The notes: generated from the letters alone by a model not told the origin. A stretch of DNA of 64,000 nt from Flectonema sp. DT1601 (GCA_964019425.1 OZ025860.1:310001-374000), one strand, 5' to 3'. Positions 32,379 to 45,905 are shown, counted from the stretch's first letter. Translations and numbers: made by a program.

Positions 32379-34171
32379 CCACATACACGAAAATAGAACA
32401 TCGTATTGGACTCTTATCTTTATTTTTTTTTTTTCTTTCTTTCTTTCTTCCACTCTTAGATTATTGTGGGAGGTATATCAGTCAAAATTATTTTTTTGCG
32501 ACCCACAAAAAAAAAAAACCCCCCCATCTTCTCACTGTCTGAGCCTAAGGTTGCACAATATAATTTTGATTGATATAAATTCATTAAAATGATTTTAGAT
32601 GAGAAAGAAGAAACGACAACAACAAAAAAAAAGGGGGGGGGAATAACACACGGAACAAGAAACGCACAATAAATTTGCGTGATAATTCCAACACAAGAAA
32701 CAAAATAAGCACTCGGTCCCCTTTCTACTGAAAGTAATCCTCGTAAGGAGGGAATAAGAAAAGATTTTTTTTTTTTTTTTGATGGGGAAAGAGGAAAATG
32801 CGAGAATAGTCTTATTTGTTTTTTTTTTTTTTTCCTTTTTTTTGTCGTTGTTGTTTTGTGTTCATCATGTTTTTTTTCTTACAAAGATGCACTCACCTAT
32901 AAAACATTGATAAAATTGTAGTTACACATCCTTATTCACATAGTTCTCACTATGTTTGAAAGGATTCACAAATTACGAAGTAAAAAAAAACAATGCTGCT
33001 CCTCGTCTCTTTGAAGAGGATAGTAATTTTTTTATTATTATTGAAGTTGAAATGTGTGAATATATTTGTGTAGAAATAAATATCATTCTCTTGGGGGGGT
33101 TTTTTTTTTTTCTTTTTAAAACCTAAAAACTACTAATTATTTTTTGTTCTTTGTTTTTGTCATTATAGACATACAAAAAGATATTTTAAAAAAAAAAAAT
33201 AGAAATAACTTAAAACAAGAACAACAATCGAGGAGCTATCTGGGGGGCGATTCGCTACATTTAAAGAAAATCAAAAAATGACCATAACAACATTTGTTAT
33301 GTCACACAACTATTCGTCAGGTGGTGGTCGGGGACGGGGGGAGTGGCTCAACTCGGAGAATAGTGATTAGCATATCAATTATTATTATTATTATTTTTTT
33401 TTTTTTTTTTTGACTAACTTTTTTTTATTCTTTTTTCTACAAGCAAATTTACCTGTTTTCTTTTTTTTTTTTTTTTTTTTTTTCTTCCAAAATAATCTCT
33501 TTTTTCCCTTTTTTTTTCCTTAATTAAACTTTTTTTTCTCAAAACAATCCCAAATAAAATAAAATCACAGTGGTCTATATATTCCTGCATCCATATTATA
33601 CCATCAGCAAGACACAAAAAAAATAATAACAACTTGTCTCTTTGATATTAAATACAGTCAAAGTAACTTGAAAGTTACGCTCAATAGTTTTATACGTTTA
33701 TTGATGTAAGAATTAAACAAGCCACTGAGAGTCAGTTACAAGGCGCTCAAAGAGAAATGGGTAGCAGTTCTTCAGAGATCTACATACCACTTTTAAGATT
33801 AATAAGCTACCGTGTGGCCACTAAAGGGGCAGAAAGGCAAGAGAGTCTTCCTGTCTAGGGATACGAGGGGGAAAAAAAAAAAAGAAAAATAAACAAACAT
33901 ACGAAAAGGGTAAAAGTTGGTTTAAAAAAAATAGCAAAAAAGCAGCGCAGAACAAAAGCTAAACGTATAAAAAAAAAGGTCGTTAAATCGAAATAAAAGG
34001 ATGGGGGAAAGAAAAATTGAAAAAAGAAATATACTTTTTGTTCACAAGTTTTCAAATATAAAACTACTTCATTTCTTTATTTGTTTCTTTTTTTTTTTTT
34101 GTTCTTTTTTTTTACTAAATTTCTATTTTATTTTAATTTTTCACGACTGGGCAAAACAACTGGACTTTACA

Positions 34172-34206
<35 letters not shown>

Positions 34207-34664
34207 GTAACGTGCCGTGATGTAGAAAAAATCGTATAATGCAACCGAAGGTTTCAATATGAACGATTCTTCACGAACAGAACAACCACGTTACTATTCA
34301 ACAAGCAAAATCCAGAAACATAAATTCCGATTCTATTCCCTTTTTTTTTTTTAATTCGTTTCTGATGCCTCTTTTTTTGAAAATACGGAAAAAAAAGAAC
34401 ACATTGCTTGGTTGTGAGCAAGGTATTTAATCAAAAGAGCATCATAACTCATGAAAGGAATTGAGTAGGCAATGGGGAGTTGGAGGGAAATAAAAGAGAA
34501 GAGTCTTCAAACAAAAAAGAATTTTTTTAATCATAAAGCAAACATATCGGGTTATGCGCTCGACACCAAGTCGAGATGGAGCTTTCAACCCAAGGTTAAA
34601 TTAGAAAATAAAAATAAAATTGCATTATTTTTCTTCTTTCGAAAAAAATATGAAGAAGAAAGAT

Positions 34665-34716
34665 GAAAAATAAAATAAAATAAAATAAAATAAAATAAAA
34701 TAAAATAAAATAAAAC
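34665..34716. repeat. (TAAAA)n microsatellite, about 10 units
   Basis: Uninterrupted five-base repeat. Confidence 0.95.
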
Positions 34717-35189
34717 CGACTAGTAGGAAACCAACAAATACAAAAAATAAATAGAAAAAAACGAACAAAGCAATGAGCTGGCGTTGGGCCGTAACAAGCT
34801 GGCAGGCTAGTTGTAGGCTAAGAATCAATTAGCGACTAGAACCCGAACACAACAGAACAGGGGTATTTAGAATAATAATGAAAAATAAAAAAAAAAGAAA
34901 TAGAAGAAGAAAAAAAAAAATAATAGATATCACTATCGGAGGGACAATTCGAGCAACATTTTGTTTTTTTGTTTTTTTGTTTTCTTATTGAAGAAAAACA
35001 ACACGTAGTAGTTTGTAGCTTTCATTCCCCTCTCTATTCACTAGGCAAAACTAAATCCAATATATAGTTGCGAGACAAAGAGTTTTTATTAAATCACTCA
35101 ATGTCTCTAACTATCCCGGTAAGGCGGTGAAACGCTAGACGCAAGTATTCTCTGTGGAAACATTCAGGCATTCGTTATACTAATTCATA

Positions 35190-35330
35190 CTAAATTATAG
35201 TAAACAATTTTTTTTTTTTTTTTTTTTAAATACCGGGAAGAAACTACATGTTAGTACAGTTCTTTTACTTTTCTTTGTCTGCTAGAATTCTGATCAAGAA
35301 AACTGGTAGTCTTTAAAAGTGTAAGCCGAG
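35190..35330 (+). repeat. Dispersed repeat R4, copy 1
   Basis: After a T run and AAATA come CCGGGAAGAAACTACATGTTA and TTTTCTTTGTCTGCTAGAATTCT. The same blocks, about 80% alike, are at 46590-46700. Confidence 0.65.
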
Positions 35331-35673
35331 TACAGGTTGTTTTTTTTTCTCCCTTCTGGTATTTAGTCGAGAACCCACTACAGTAAAAAATACATCACAG
35401 AAATAAATAAAAAAAAATATGCAAGTCAGCAAGTTTCTGATTAAAGCGAAGCTCACGCAAAGAATTTCCTCATAGGATCTGTTGTTTGGGTAACTAATGA
35501 TATCAGGCGTACAGTATGTATGTAGCAGGGAAGATGTGTCTACAACACTTTTTTAAGAAGAAAAAAAAAAAAAAATGAAAATAAAAATAAAAATAAAAAT
35601 TCACTTCACAAATAAATACATTTCACGAAGAGACTCGATGACTTTCAACAAAGGGAACAAAAAGTAATTCCCG

Positions 35674-35706
<33 letters not shown>

Positions 35707-36733
35707 CACAGTTTACCCAACTAACAGTTACTTTGAATTGATTGGCTTACATACACTATTTCTATACATGAGATGAAATGGCTTTAACTTTAAACCATGC
35801 AGAAAACCGTATTATATAACACGTGATGATGTTTTCGTTTTTGTACGAGATCGTGAACCGACTTAAACCGAGAAAGTTAAAGGAGGTGTCCAAAATTCCG
35901 TTTAGCCCTTATAACTGGCTATTGATTGGGTGACGATTTTTTTCAAAACCGCTTTGAATCTTTTTTTTTTTTTTTAAAGTTACACTTTAAAGAGAGGTTT
36001 ACACGAGACGTTGACCTAATAACTGCCCAGTGAGAAAATTCTTTTTTTCTTCTTTTCCCTTCCTTCTATTTTCTTCTTTTCCTTTTTTTTTTTCTTTGAA
36101 AAAGTTACTATGAGCAGAAGGTAAGACGTAATCCCGCGCAAATCAAACGCAGGAATGCCAAGACAGTTGCCACTGGTTAATACCAAAGGCACAGAAAGGA
36201 AAGTACACAACGAACTCTCATTCTGCTTTCCCATACACAAATGTGTATTAAGGGTGGTATGAGACTTTAAGAAAAAAAGAAAACATTGTTTTTTTTTTTT
36301 TTTATATTTTTTTTTTTTTTTGATTGAGACACTTTTTAATAATAATTTTAAAAAAAAAAAAGATCTTCGTTGAATTAGTTGAGTGTTAATGTTTGTAAGC
36401 TTTGACATACACACTACTACGAACAGGAAAAGATAAATAGAGCTTATAGGACTGTCAATCATCCCCCGTTAAGTGTTTTTGACGAGTTCACAACTTTCCT
36501 CAACGTCAAAATTGGTATAAAGACTGAATACGTTAATATGTGAATTCATTTCCGTCTTTTTTGAAAGTGTAGCCACTCTCCGATTGAACTCGAAGTTGTT
36601 GATGTTAAAAACATTAAAAAGTGTTGTACATTATGGGGAAAAAAGAAAACCGAAAAAGATTAGATAATTCAACTCCAACTCCAACACGCTACTCAATTGG
36701 TAATTTTCCCTAACGAGTGAAATAAAAAATGTC

Positions 36734-37214
<481 letters not shown>

Positions 37215-37305
37215 TTATTTTTTTGCAATTTAAGATCGTTACAGCAGAACAAAATAATTGTGATAACGTTGCTACGTTTGTCAGGATCAGTTTTTTTTTT
37301 TTTTT

Positions 37306-37346
37306 TGTACCGACGTAGTCGGAGAAGAAAACTATTTTATGGCCAG
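37306..37346 (-). mobile_element. R1 element, truncated
   Basis: A T16 run, then GTACCGACGTAGTCGGAGAA and AACTATTTTATGGCCAG. Only the tail-side hairpin and the start of the arm remain. Confidence 0.6.
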
Positions 37347-37590
37347 TTCTTTTTTTATTTTTTGATACCTAAAAAATACGATTCTACATTAAATCAGAGA
37401 AGCCGTGTGCAATCGAGAAACATAACAGCAAAAAAAACAACAATCGAAGTGCAATCATGTTGTGTTTTGTATTTGATCAGTGTAATGAAGCTAACCATTT
37501 CCTTTTTTTTTTTTCTTTTTTTTTTTTTCTGTCCAAAGTCAGAAAACCCACAGTGTTTTAAGCAGGGTTAGGTACAAAAAAGAGAGAACG

Positions 37591-37626
<36 letters not shown>

Positions 37627-37849
37627 GGCAAAAGAAATACATATTCCTATCCCGCATAAATTTGCGGGATTGTTTTTTTTTTTTTGTATAAAATAGTACC
37701 GAATCGAGAGTGTATAGATAATTGTGAAAATAAGCTTAGTCGTTGTTCATTTTTTTCACAGTTTTTACACTCGCTTGAATTAGTTATACAAAAAGTACAC
37801 GCATTACCAGTATTCGACATATTTTATCTCAAAATATCTTCCCCCCCCC

Positions 37850-37880
<31 letters not shown>

Positions 37881-37947
37881 GAATTTTAGGGTGTTCCAGA
37901 CAAAGCCGAAAAAAGAACTATGTCATGAGACGTTAAACAAAGACAGA

Positions 37948-38003
37948 TAGATAAGGAAGTCCAATACATGTGCATCGCTGATACAGCAAACTAAAGAGCA
38001 TCG
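37948..38003 (+). repeat. Dispersed repeat R8, copy 2
   Basis: ATAAGGAAGTCCAATACATG, then TGCATCGCTGATACAGCAAA and AGAGCATCGG; see 7731. Confidence 0.8.
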
Positions 38004-38942
38004 GGTTAACTCCCCAGTGCTACGACAAAAAAAACCAATCAACATGTAGTGAAGGAAAACAATATTAAAAAAAAAAAAAAAAAATTAAAAATTAAAAATT
38101 TAAAAAAAAAATACTATTAGAGACTAATCACCCTATCGTGATTTGATCTAATTAATTTTTTTAAAAAAATAATAATAATAAAAACGTTTCCGTTTTATTA
38201 CGAACCAATCAAAGAGATACCAGTAGCTCTAAGTAAACTACTTAGATTTGATTGAACATTCCTAACTTAGAATCAAAAAATAAAAAAAACAATAAAAAGA
38301 TGGAAAAGAAAGATTTGTGTTGTGGGGTAGAAGCAAAAAAAATAAAAGAAAAATAATAAATAAATAAATAAATAATCGTTTTGATTTCCTACTGTCGGTT
38401 TTCTTTTTTTTTAAAAAAAAAAAAAAAAAAAAAAGGATAAGTATTATTTTTTGTCTGCTTTTTTTTTTTTTTTTTTTTTTTAAATATTTTCCCACCCACC
38501 CTCTTTCCATTTCCTATCCTCTCCACAACGAAAAGATATAGAGGGAAGAAACACAGAGAATAGGGAAGGGGGAAAAAGCAAAAAAAAAAAAACAAAAAAA
38601 AAAAAGAAGAGAATAATATAAAAAAAAGCATATTAAACTAGTTACCTCACAACTAAGGGCTCTCCAATGACAGAAAACATAAAAAGTCTTGATTTCAACT
38701 TTTTCAATCGACAGAACAACACGGCGATGGAGACTCGACGTTATTGTCTTCGGTACTTCTAGGATATTTATCCAATTTTTGATTTGAAAAAGCCACTATC
38801 GATAAGGATCGAGAAAATTTGCAATACGATAATAGACAAAGCTATTTCCTATTGTTTCAAGGAACTGTCGTTGATATATTTTTCGAAAAAATCTTTTTTT
38901 GTCACTAATAAAGCAGAATTCACCAAACACAGAATATTTTTA

Positions 38943-39521
38943 CTATGGTGACCCCACTACACAAACAGAGTTGATTTTAGGAAGTGCTGGGTACACAATA
39001 GCAGATGGTGAAACAGGAGACCGATTAGAAGTGCGAGTTGAATCAGAACGCAGTGAGTGAATTGTTGCCAAAGCATGCAACTGAGCACGTGATTGAAGCC
39101 TCACTGGAGACAGAGGGCGATTGAGGTGTTCCTCAGAGACGGATCTGAAGAGAGCCTTTGGCATACTTGCGAACTCATCGTCTAAAAAGTTAATTGAAGT
39201 GTTAGGACTAACAGAACTGGTACCTTCACTCATGACCCATTGGTTTTCTTCATCTTCTTCTTCTTCAACTTCAGATGAGAGAGTTGTTTTCTGAACACCC
39301 TGAACCCATCCCTGTAATCTACTTCTGCCTTGTTCTGACAGACTTTCTTGACTCATTGTGTCAGAATACTCATCACCTCCTCTCATACTCTGTCTTACAC
39401 TAGCGATCATTGAATGCTTTTTGTACACAAACCCTCTGCGAAGCTGTGAAGGCTCTCTTTGTGGTCCGCTTGGAATACAATCGTTCTCCATACTCTGAAC
39501 GTGACTAAGGCCGCAACCCAT
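38943..39521 (-). CDS. MGCG acylated, Ser-rich protein
   Basis: A 192-residue protein that begins MGCGLSHVQS, a textbook site for N-myristoylation at Gly2 with palmitoylation at Cys3, so it should sit on the inner face of the plasma or flagellar membrane. The rest is polar and probably disordered, with an acidic patch (SSEVEEEEDEENQW, about residues 83-96) and many Ser/Thr sites, several followed by Pro (LSPVRL, RSPVSPSA, SVSPNTS). There is no catalytic domain. CTTTTTTTTTTTCAG lies about 35 nt upstream of the ATG. The reading frame is free of homopolymer bias and is the only firm gene for more than 15 kb on either side. It is probably an adaptor or phospho-regulated membrane scaffold; the family is not recognised. 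Confidence 0.75.
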   Translation of the reverse strand: MGCGLSHVQSMENDCIPSGPQREPSQLRRGFVYKKHSMIASVRQSMRGGDEYSDTMSQESLSEQGRSRLQGWVQGVQKTTLSSEVEEEEDEENQWVMSEGTSSVSPNTSINFLDDEFASMPKALFRSVSEEHLNRPLSPVRLQSRAQLHALATIHSLRSDSTRTSNRSPVSPSAIVYPALPKINSVCVVGSP

Positions 39522-39694
39522 TTAAAGTATATTCCTTTTACTTTTTGTTACTGAAAAAAAAAAGTTTTTTTTTTTTATTTATACAACTTTAAAAAAATTG
39601 CTGATAACACTACCCATTACACATGTATTAATACTGTAGTAGAAGAATAAAATATTAATATAATAAAGTAAAACCCTAAATACATAAAATCCTT

Positions 39695-39966
39695 TTATAA
39701 ATAGGTGGATTCACTAATGTTATCCATCAGCGAGGAGAGCTGCCACAAAGGTTGCTGGTGAGGTGTCTGATTTCGGACGCTGCAAAGAAATTAGTTCTTT
39801 TTTTTTTTTTGTTTGCTTTTTTTGTTGTTGTTGTTATTGTTTTTTTTTTTTGTTTTCTTCAAATTATTTTATTATCAAATCAACAGATAAGAGTTAAATA
39901 TCAAGTTCATGTGCCTTAGAAGTCCTTAATTAATTGTCTGCTGTGTGGTTGTGCTTACATCGACAT
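39695..39966 (-). CDS. Weak candidate: 30-residue two-exon peptide
   Basis: A tiny first exon (39959-39966, ATGTCGAT, donor GTAAGC) and an exon from 39779 (acceptor CTTTGCAG) to a TAA at 39695 join in phase to give MSIVRNQTPHQQPLWQLSSL and ten more residues. The sequence is homopolymer-free. Too short to judge by itself. Confidence 0.22.
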
Positions 39967-40156
39967 TTTTAAATAAAGAAACAATATGATACTTCTTTTA
40001 TATACAGAAAACAAATCATTATGATTAGTTTATTCTGAATTCAGTGACCCAACAAACTGTGAGACACGCCGAGTTTATTCCTCACTTTATCTTTTGAAAG
40101 AGTTCCTGAAAGGGGTTGAAAGGGTTCCTGAAAGTCATTGTCGAAAGGGGGGAAGG

Positions 40157-40187
<31 letters not shown>

Positions 40188-40883
40188 AACGAGGGAGAAG
40201 AAAAAAAGAAGTAAAAAAAAAAGAACAAAAAATAGGTGTAAAACCACTACAACATTATACAAAAAAAAAAAAAAGCAAGCAAGCAGTTTTTTTTTTTTTT
40301 TTTTTTTTTTTTCGTATTGCTATAATAGTTTACGATCTGAAGGTTGCCTATTAGTTGATGGGGAAAAAAAAAAGAAAAAAACTGTCCCTTGAACGCCTGC
40401 CGAGCTCTACGTGGTTAGCAAATAAAATAAGAAAGACGATCTGTTTTTTTTTTTTTTTTTCAAACTGTACTGTATTTTAAAAAACAAAAAAAAAAAAAAA
40501 AAAAACTAATAACAATCCAATAACCACGTGAAAGGCAGATTAAAAAAACAGGACCAACCACAAGTCACCAATTAATGTTCAACATAATATATTAACGTTA
40601 TCCGAATTGACAAAAATAACTAATTCAGTTTTTATTTAATTCAGCCTTTCACAGTTTTGCTATTTGGCTTTAAAAGAAATACCATTTTCTCGCTATCACA
40701 ATATCTTACTACAGAAATGACCACACGAAGACATCAGCTCACCAAACAATGTGAGGCTCTAGAGATGCCGACTAAAAGGTTTAAAAAAAAAAAAAAAGAG
40801 AAAAAAAAAAATCGCCATCCGACAGGGTTTCGGAGTGCGTCATAGTAATCAACCTTGCGCTCCACAAAGAGAATTCCGATCTC

Positions 40884-41182
40884 TTTGTTTTGTTTTGTTT
40901 TGTTTTGTTTTGTTTTGTTTTGTTTTGTTTTGTTTTGTTTTGTTTTGTTTTGTTTTGTTTTGTTTTGTTTTGTTTTGTTTTGTTTTGTTTTGTTTTGTTT
41001 TGTTTTGTTTTGTTTTGTTTTGTTTTGTTTTGTTTTGTTTTGTTTTGTTTTGTTTTGTTTTGTTTTGTTTTGTTTTGTTTTGTTTTGTTTTGTTTTGTTT
41101 TGTTTTGTTTTGTTTTGTTTTGTTTTGTTTTGTTTTGTTTTGTTTTGTTTTGTTTTGTTTTGTTTTGTTTTGTTTTGTTTTG

Positions 41183-41207
<25 letters not shown>
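40884..41207. repeat. Perfect (TTTTG)n tract, about 65 units
   Basis: About 325 bp without interruption. It abuts the tail end of an R1 element (41216), so on the minus strand it reads as an (AAAAC)n tail of that element. Confidence 0.97.
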
Positions 41208-41213
<6 letters not shown>

Positions 41214-41215
41214 TG

Positions 41216-41340
41216 TACCGACGTGATCGGAGAAGAAACTATTCAGATATAAAGCCATTATTTCTTATGCTCATGATTAATTTTCCCCCCATGCGACAGG
41301 ATTCTGTCTGCGTTCTACAATAAGACTAATCTGAATGGTT
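41216..41340 (-). mobile_element. R1 element, best full copy
   Basis: The plus strand starts ACCGACGTGATCGGAGAAGA, then ACTATTCAGATATAAAGCC, an inner hairpin GACAGGATTCTGTC, and ends AGACTAATCTGAATGGTT. On the minus strand the order is arm, inner hairpin, arm, CCGAC hairpin, tail. The tail is the neighbouring (AAAAC)n array. Confidence 0.8.
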
Positions 41341-41509
41341 TTTTCAAACTAAAGCGAAAGAACAAGAGTTACCACTAAAAAATAATTTTAAAAAAATAAA
41401 ATAAAATAAGCAACATATCAGTCACCATTTTGCAAATAAGGAAAATATTCATCGGTTTTTAGTATGGAATTGCCTGAGTACCGACATAAAAAATAAAAAT
41501 AATAATCCG

Positions 41510-41585
41510 CAAAAACCAGTTTTTTATATTTGTCTGAGCGATTGGGTGCCGCAATTCTCTTTCTACCAATAGGTAAAAAGAAAAT
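41510..41585 (+). repeat. Repeat R5, partial
   Basis: TGCCGCAATTCTCTTTCTAC and CAATAGGTAAAAAGAAAA match the right half of R5 at 45070-45110. Confidence 0.6.
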
Positions 41586-42011
41586 AATATCGAACAGACA
41601 TGCAACGTTTTATTTAAATTAATTAGAAAAAAAGAGAGTGTATTTAAAAAGCCACCAAACATTTAAGCTGATTTTGATTTTCTGAAGAGTTCAAAACAGG
41701 ATTTATGTGCGCCTTCCAGCATTCTATTTTACGCAACTGTTTGTTTGCCCCCTTTTTAAAAAAAAAAAAAAAAAAAAGGAAATAAAAAATCGAGGAAAAC
41801 GAAACAGCCATTGAGAACATATAGGTAGACTCAGGGAAAGAAAGTCTTCTGCATAAATAATAATAATAAAAAAAAAGACAACACAGTGGCCTCATTGACG
41901 TCTAACGTTCCCTTTAGCATAGCTAGAAACCGATAAATCGGTTTCCAACACCCATTAGAAAGTTTGCTTTGGAGGTAATAGGTTACTGCATTTTTTAAGC
42001 TCAAAGGAATG

Positions 42012-42094
42012 ATAGGAGGTGAAACTTTGACAATGTAAAAACAGTAACAACTTTAGGTGTTAAAACAAAATTAATATCAAGTACTTGACTGAAG
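42012..42094 (+). repeat. R2-related repeat, subfamily b
   Basis: AGGAGGTGAAACTTTGACAA then TGTAAAAACAGTAACAACTTTAGG and ATTAATATCAAGTACTTG. Relatives at 45117-45225, 49785-49895 and 50470-50575. Confidence 0.65.
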
Positions 42095-42370
42095 AATATT
42101 TTGTAGTTGTTAATGGGGGAAAAAAAAAATATTTTTCCACACTGGTTTTTGTTCGCCACCTATAAAAAAAAATTTTTTTTTCCATACATTCAGTAAACTA
42201 ATGCTTGGTAACAAAAAAAGAAAACAGCGCAAAGTGATGGAACCGAAAATCACTCCAAGTAACCGACTGAGCAAACCAAAAGCATCATCACATCTCAAAA
42301 AGGGTGTTTTTTTTTGACTATCGCGATAAAAGAAATCGAAGAAAAAATCGTCAGAATACGGATACTATAC

Positions 42371-42503
42371 GAGGGGGTTAACTGTTTGATTTTGTACGTA
42401 AAATACAAATGTATTGTATCATAAACAACATAACGATAATTTAACATTAGTTCTGAGATACAGTGACTAAAGGTAATGTTAGTGTAGGTATACACTCTGC
42501 TTT
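42371..42503 (+). repeat. Dispersed repeat R2, longest copy
   Basis: GGGGGTTAACTGTTTGATTT through to TAGGTATACACTCTGC; near-identical to 27770-27868 for the first 100 bp and to 27433-27495 for the last 60. Confidence 0.85.
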
Positions 42504-44991
42504 TCGGGGGAAAAGCCATCTCTTTACCTTGGTTGGTGGTAACCACGAATTCCCAAAAAAAAACAACTGCCAATATTTATTTTATCAGCAGTTGCCAGCT
42601 TTGCTTGCAATAGCGTTTGAGGGAAGCTTGACCATCCAAAAAGATAACATAAAAGCATGCCGCTATATACGAAATTTAATTTTTTCTTCAAAATCTCCTA
42701 ATCATTATTGATTGAAGGCTACCCAATAAACACGACAACCTTATCCAGGTAAGCAACTCAATTCTCTGAGAATGTACGTTTGCGAAAAAAAAATTACCAC
42801 AACGAAAAGCAACATATGATGCTAGAAGAACATATCCGAAAGAAACAGTTTCCTGGTTTGGGGGCTAATTTAACCAGAAATGTTCTTCGGGTCTTCAAAA
42901 AAAAAAAAAAACATTGAGAACACCGCCAATATCAAATAAGAAACAGAATGATAACGGTGGGCATGAAACAAAAAACAGACGTAATTCATCAAGTTAAAGT
43001 AAACAGTATCAAACATCAGTACAGAACGATCCAAAGAAACAGTCGCAACAATCTTCTTTGGATGGCAAAAGCCCTCAATTCTGAGTCGTTGGTGAAAGCA
43101 AGTATTTGTTACTGCGAGAACAGTGAGCATCAAATTCCGCGTATCTCATTATTAATGCGAAGAAAGCATAAGAATGGTTCGCAATTAATGATGAGTAGAA
43201 AATGAAATACTGCAATCCAAAAAAAAAAAAAAAAATACAAAATACAAAAAACTAACTATTCTTAAATCAGTCAATAGTTTTGGATTCTAACAAAGTAAAA
43301 AGTAAAAGAGTGAAATGATTAAAACAAAAAGATATTTATAAAAATAAAATAAAAAAAATAATAATAAAATGCTTACTGCATATCTCTGAGCGGCAGAAAT
43401 CGCAATGGGAAAGTTGAAGTGAAAAAGAACAACAAAAAAATAAAAAACAATTTTGTGCGGGTTTTTTTGAGCAAGGAAGCCAGAATTCAGGTAGGGAGGT
43501 TTCAATCAAAATACCACTTATCATGACCGCAGACAAGTCTGGTTAAAGAAAAAGACAATAAAAAAATATTTAAAAAACCAACAACAGTAAACCATTTGTT
43601 GTTTGTAACATAATAAAATGGGGATGTTTACCTTCCTGTCAAAAGAAAAACAGGATTCTTCTTGACTCAAGCACCAAGCAGAGATGACCAAGGACAAAAG
43701 TTGTGGCCCTTACGGCACTAACATCGAGGAAGGGGCGAGAAAAAAAGGGGCGACCAAATCATAAAAAAAAAAAAGTTGAATGCGCAAAAGCTGATTAACA
43801 CATACCATACGAAACTTCCCATATCAAATGGTACATCACGCCATCGATAACGAAACCAACAAACTATTTTTTTTTATGGAGAGAGTAGAAAAAAACCAAT
43901 GAATCAAATTTCACATTAAAAAGAAGAAGTAAGAATAAATCTGCAACTCCTAAACCCGATGATGAAATAAAATTTTCATTTTTTTCCTTTTTTTTTTTTT
44001 GTTTGATGCTAACCAGAGACATTTCTTTTTTAAAAAAATACCATTCAATACTGCATATTTTTGATCTCAAGGAAAAACACAGCAAGACGGATGTTTTTTT
44101 TTTTTTTTTTAAAAATAGGTCACCTATGTACGAGAAAACTAGAATCAATCAATACAATACCAGGAATTGGATCCTTGTCAGCATTCTGAAGTAAAACTAT
44201 GATGGAAAGAACGAACGATGCTAAAAAAGAAAACAATAGATAATGAACTTTGACAAAACACTAGCAAATTAAAGAAGCATGCGATTGTGCGCAAAGCTTA
44301 AAAAAGAGTAACGTTTCGATAGAACAAAATACAAAAAAAAAGTGTCAAAAACACAAAAGAATTCTAATATAAGAGGCCATGCACTATTTCACACAATCGC
44401 AGAATAAATGCGGCTGTAATGATTAACAAAACGTCTTTTAATTTTTTTTTTTTTTAAAAAATACATATTTTTTCCTTTTTTTATCTCACCGTGACAAGAG
44501 GTATAAAAAAACAAAAAACAAAACCGTATATACCTCTCCCAAGTCTTTGCAAGGAAAAAAAATATGACGTTCTGATTGTAGCGCGACTACAGGAGGAAAT
44601 AGGTTGAAAAGATACAACTCAAGAAGCATGGCAGAAATGTAGCACTTATGCACTAATTGCAAGCAACTCTGTCTCGATAAAAAAAGAAACAAACGTAAAT
44701 AAAAAATAATGAACCGTCGCAGCTCGTAACACAAGTACAGCAATGATACTCGCCGAATAAATAAATAAATAAATAATATCATAACATAACTGACTTATCG
44801 TAGTGCCAGTGCGTACCTCCAATTTTGGGTATTGTTGATTGTGTTTTTTAGCAACGTGTTTTTTTTTTTGTATCAAAAAAAAAAAAAAAAATTTTCCCCT
44901 TTTTTTTTTTTTTTTTTGTTCTGAACACTATTTTCCACTTTTATGGGAATGCTCTTCCAAAAAAAAAAACAAGGGAAAAAATCGGCAAAAC

Positions 44992-45110
44992 TTTACTACA
45001 AGTTTTTACTCACACCGTCTTTTTGTTTGAAATCCTAATAAAGGAATACGTTAGCTACGACAGTTACGTTGCCACAATTCTCTTTCTACCGAACAGGTAC
45101 AAAGAGAAAA
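44992..45110 (+). repeat. Dispersed repeat R5, copy 1
   Basis: TTTTTACTCACACCGT, AATCCTAATAAAGGAATACG and GTTGCCACAATTCTCTTTCT. A second copy is at 46353-46450 and a partial one at 41510. Confidence 0.7.
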
Positions 45111-45116
45111 AAGAAG

Positions 45117-45225
45117 GGGGTGATAGTTTAACAATGTAAAGGAGGTGAAAATTTGACAATGTAAAAACAGTAACAACCTTTAGGTACTAAAAAATAAAAT
45201 TAATATCAAGTACTTGTAAAGGAAG
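45117..45225 (+). repeat. R2-related repeat, subfamily b
   Basis: Starts with a doubled block (GGTGATAGTTTAACAATGTA, then GGTGAAAATTTGACAATGTA) and ends TAATATCAAGTACTTG, as at 42012. Confidence 0.65.
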
Positions 45226-45516
45226 GGGGAAAATAAAGGAAAAGGGCACTACAGAGTTTCGTCACAAGAGCAAGTCCAAAATAGAGTTGTGGTTGGCGGC
45301 GTATGTCCAATTCCGTTGGGGTAACGGTTCATCCATCTCACCAAAAATCCTGTTGCATTATTGCGTTGCAAAAACACATTAGGAAGCCACTTTCACCGTG
45401 TACTGCTGTTACCTATTTTATAGAAATTAGAAAAGGTTTTTTATTTAAGAATTATTATTGAACCGAACTGCTGATAGTTGCTGTTTTGGTATTATTTTTG
45501 TTCTGTTTAAAATGAA

Positions 45517-45554
<38 letters not shown>

Positions 45555-45873
45555 TCCATTTTTTTATTTTTTATTTTTCCCAGCAAATACACATTTCACA
45601 TTTTTATAACAAAACACACAACAGTTACAATGCTGCTCTCGTTGATGTGCTAGTAAGAAATTCTTTTTTCAACGAAAAATAATTTCTTCTTCCTATTTTT
45701 TTTTTTTTCCCCCTTTCTTTTTTCTCCAATAAAAACACGGTAGATGTTACTGTGCTTTATCGTTTGTGGGGGCTTAACCCTTGCTTGGGAAGCAAAGATT
45801 TTAAGCTCGTCCAGTTGAACGAGAAAGCAAGTAATGCTTTTTTTGACTTACAAAACAGGGATTTTTGCTGGGT

Positions 45874-45905
<32 letters not shown>

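Noticed and set aside
40734-41323. Long frames of KQNKT or FVLFC repeats
   Set aside because: They are the (TTTTG)n tract, a five-base unit open in several frames on both strands.
42870-43205. Overlapping frames on both strands, 85-87 codons
   Set aside because: No splice context, motif or composition favours either; left as unassigned.
45765-45830. tRNA-like hairpin TTGCTTGGGAAGCAA
   Set aside because: No matching D-arm, T-arm or acceptor stem.
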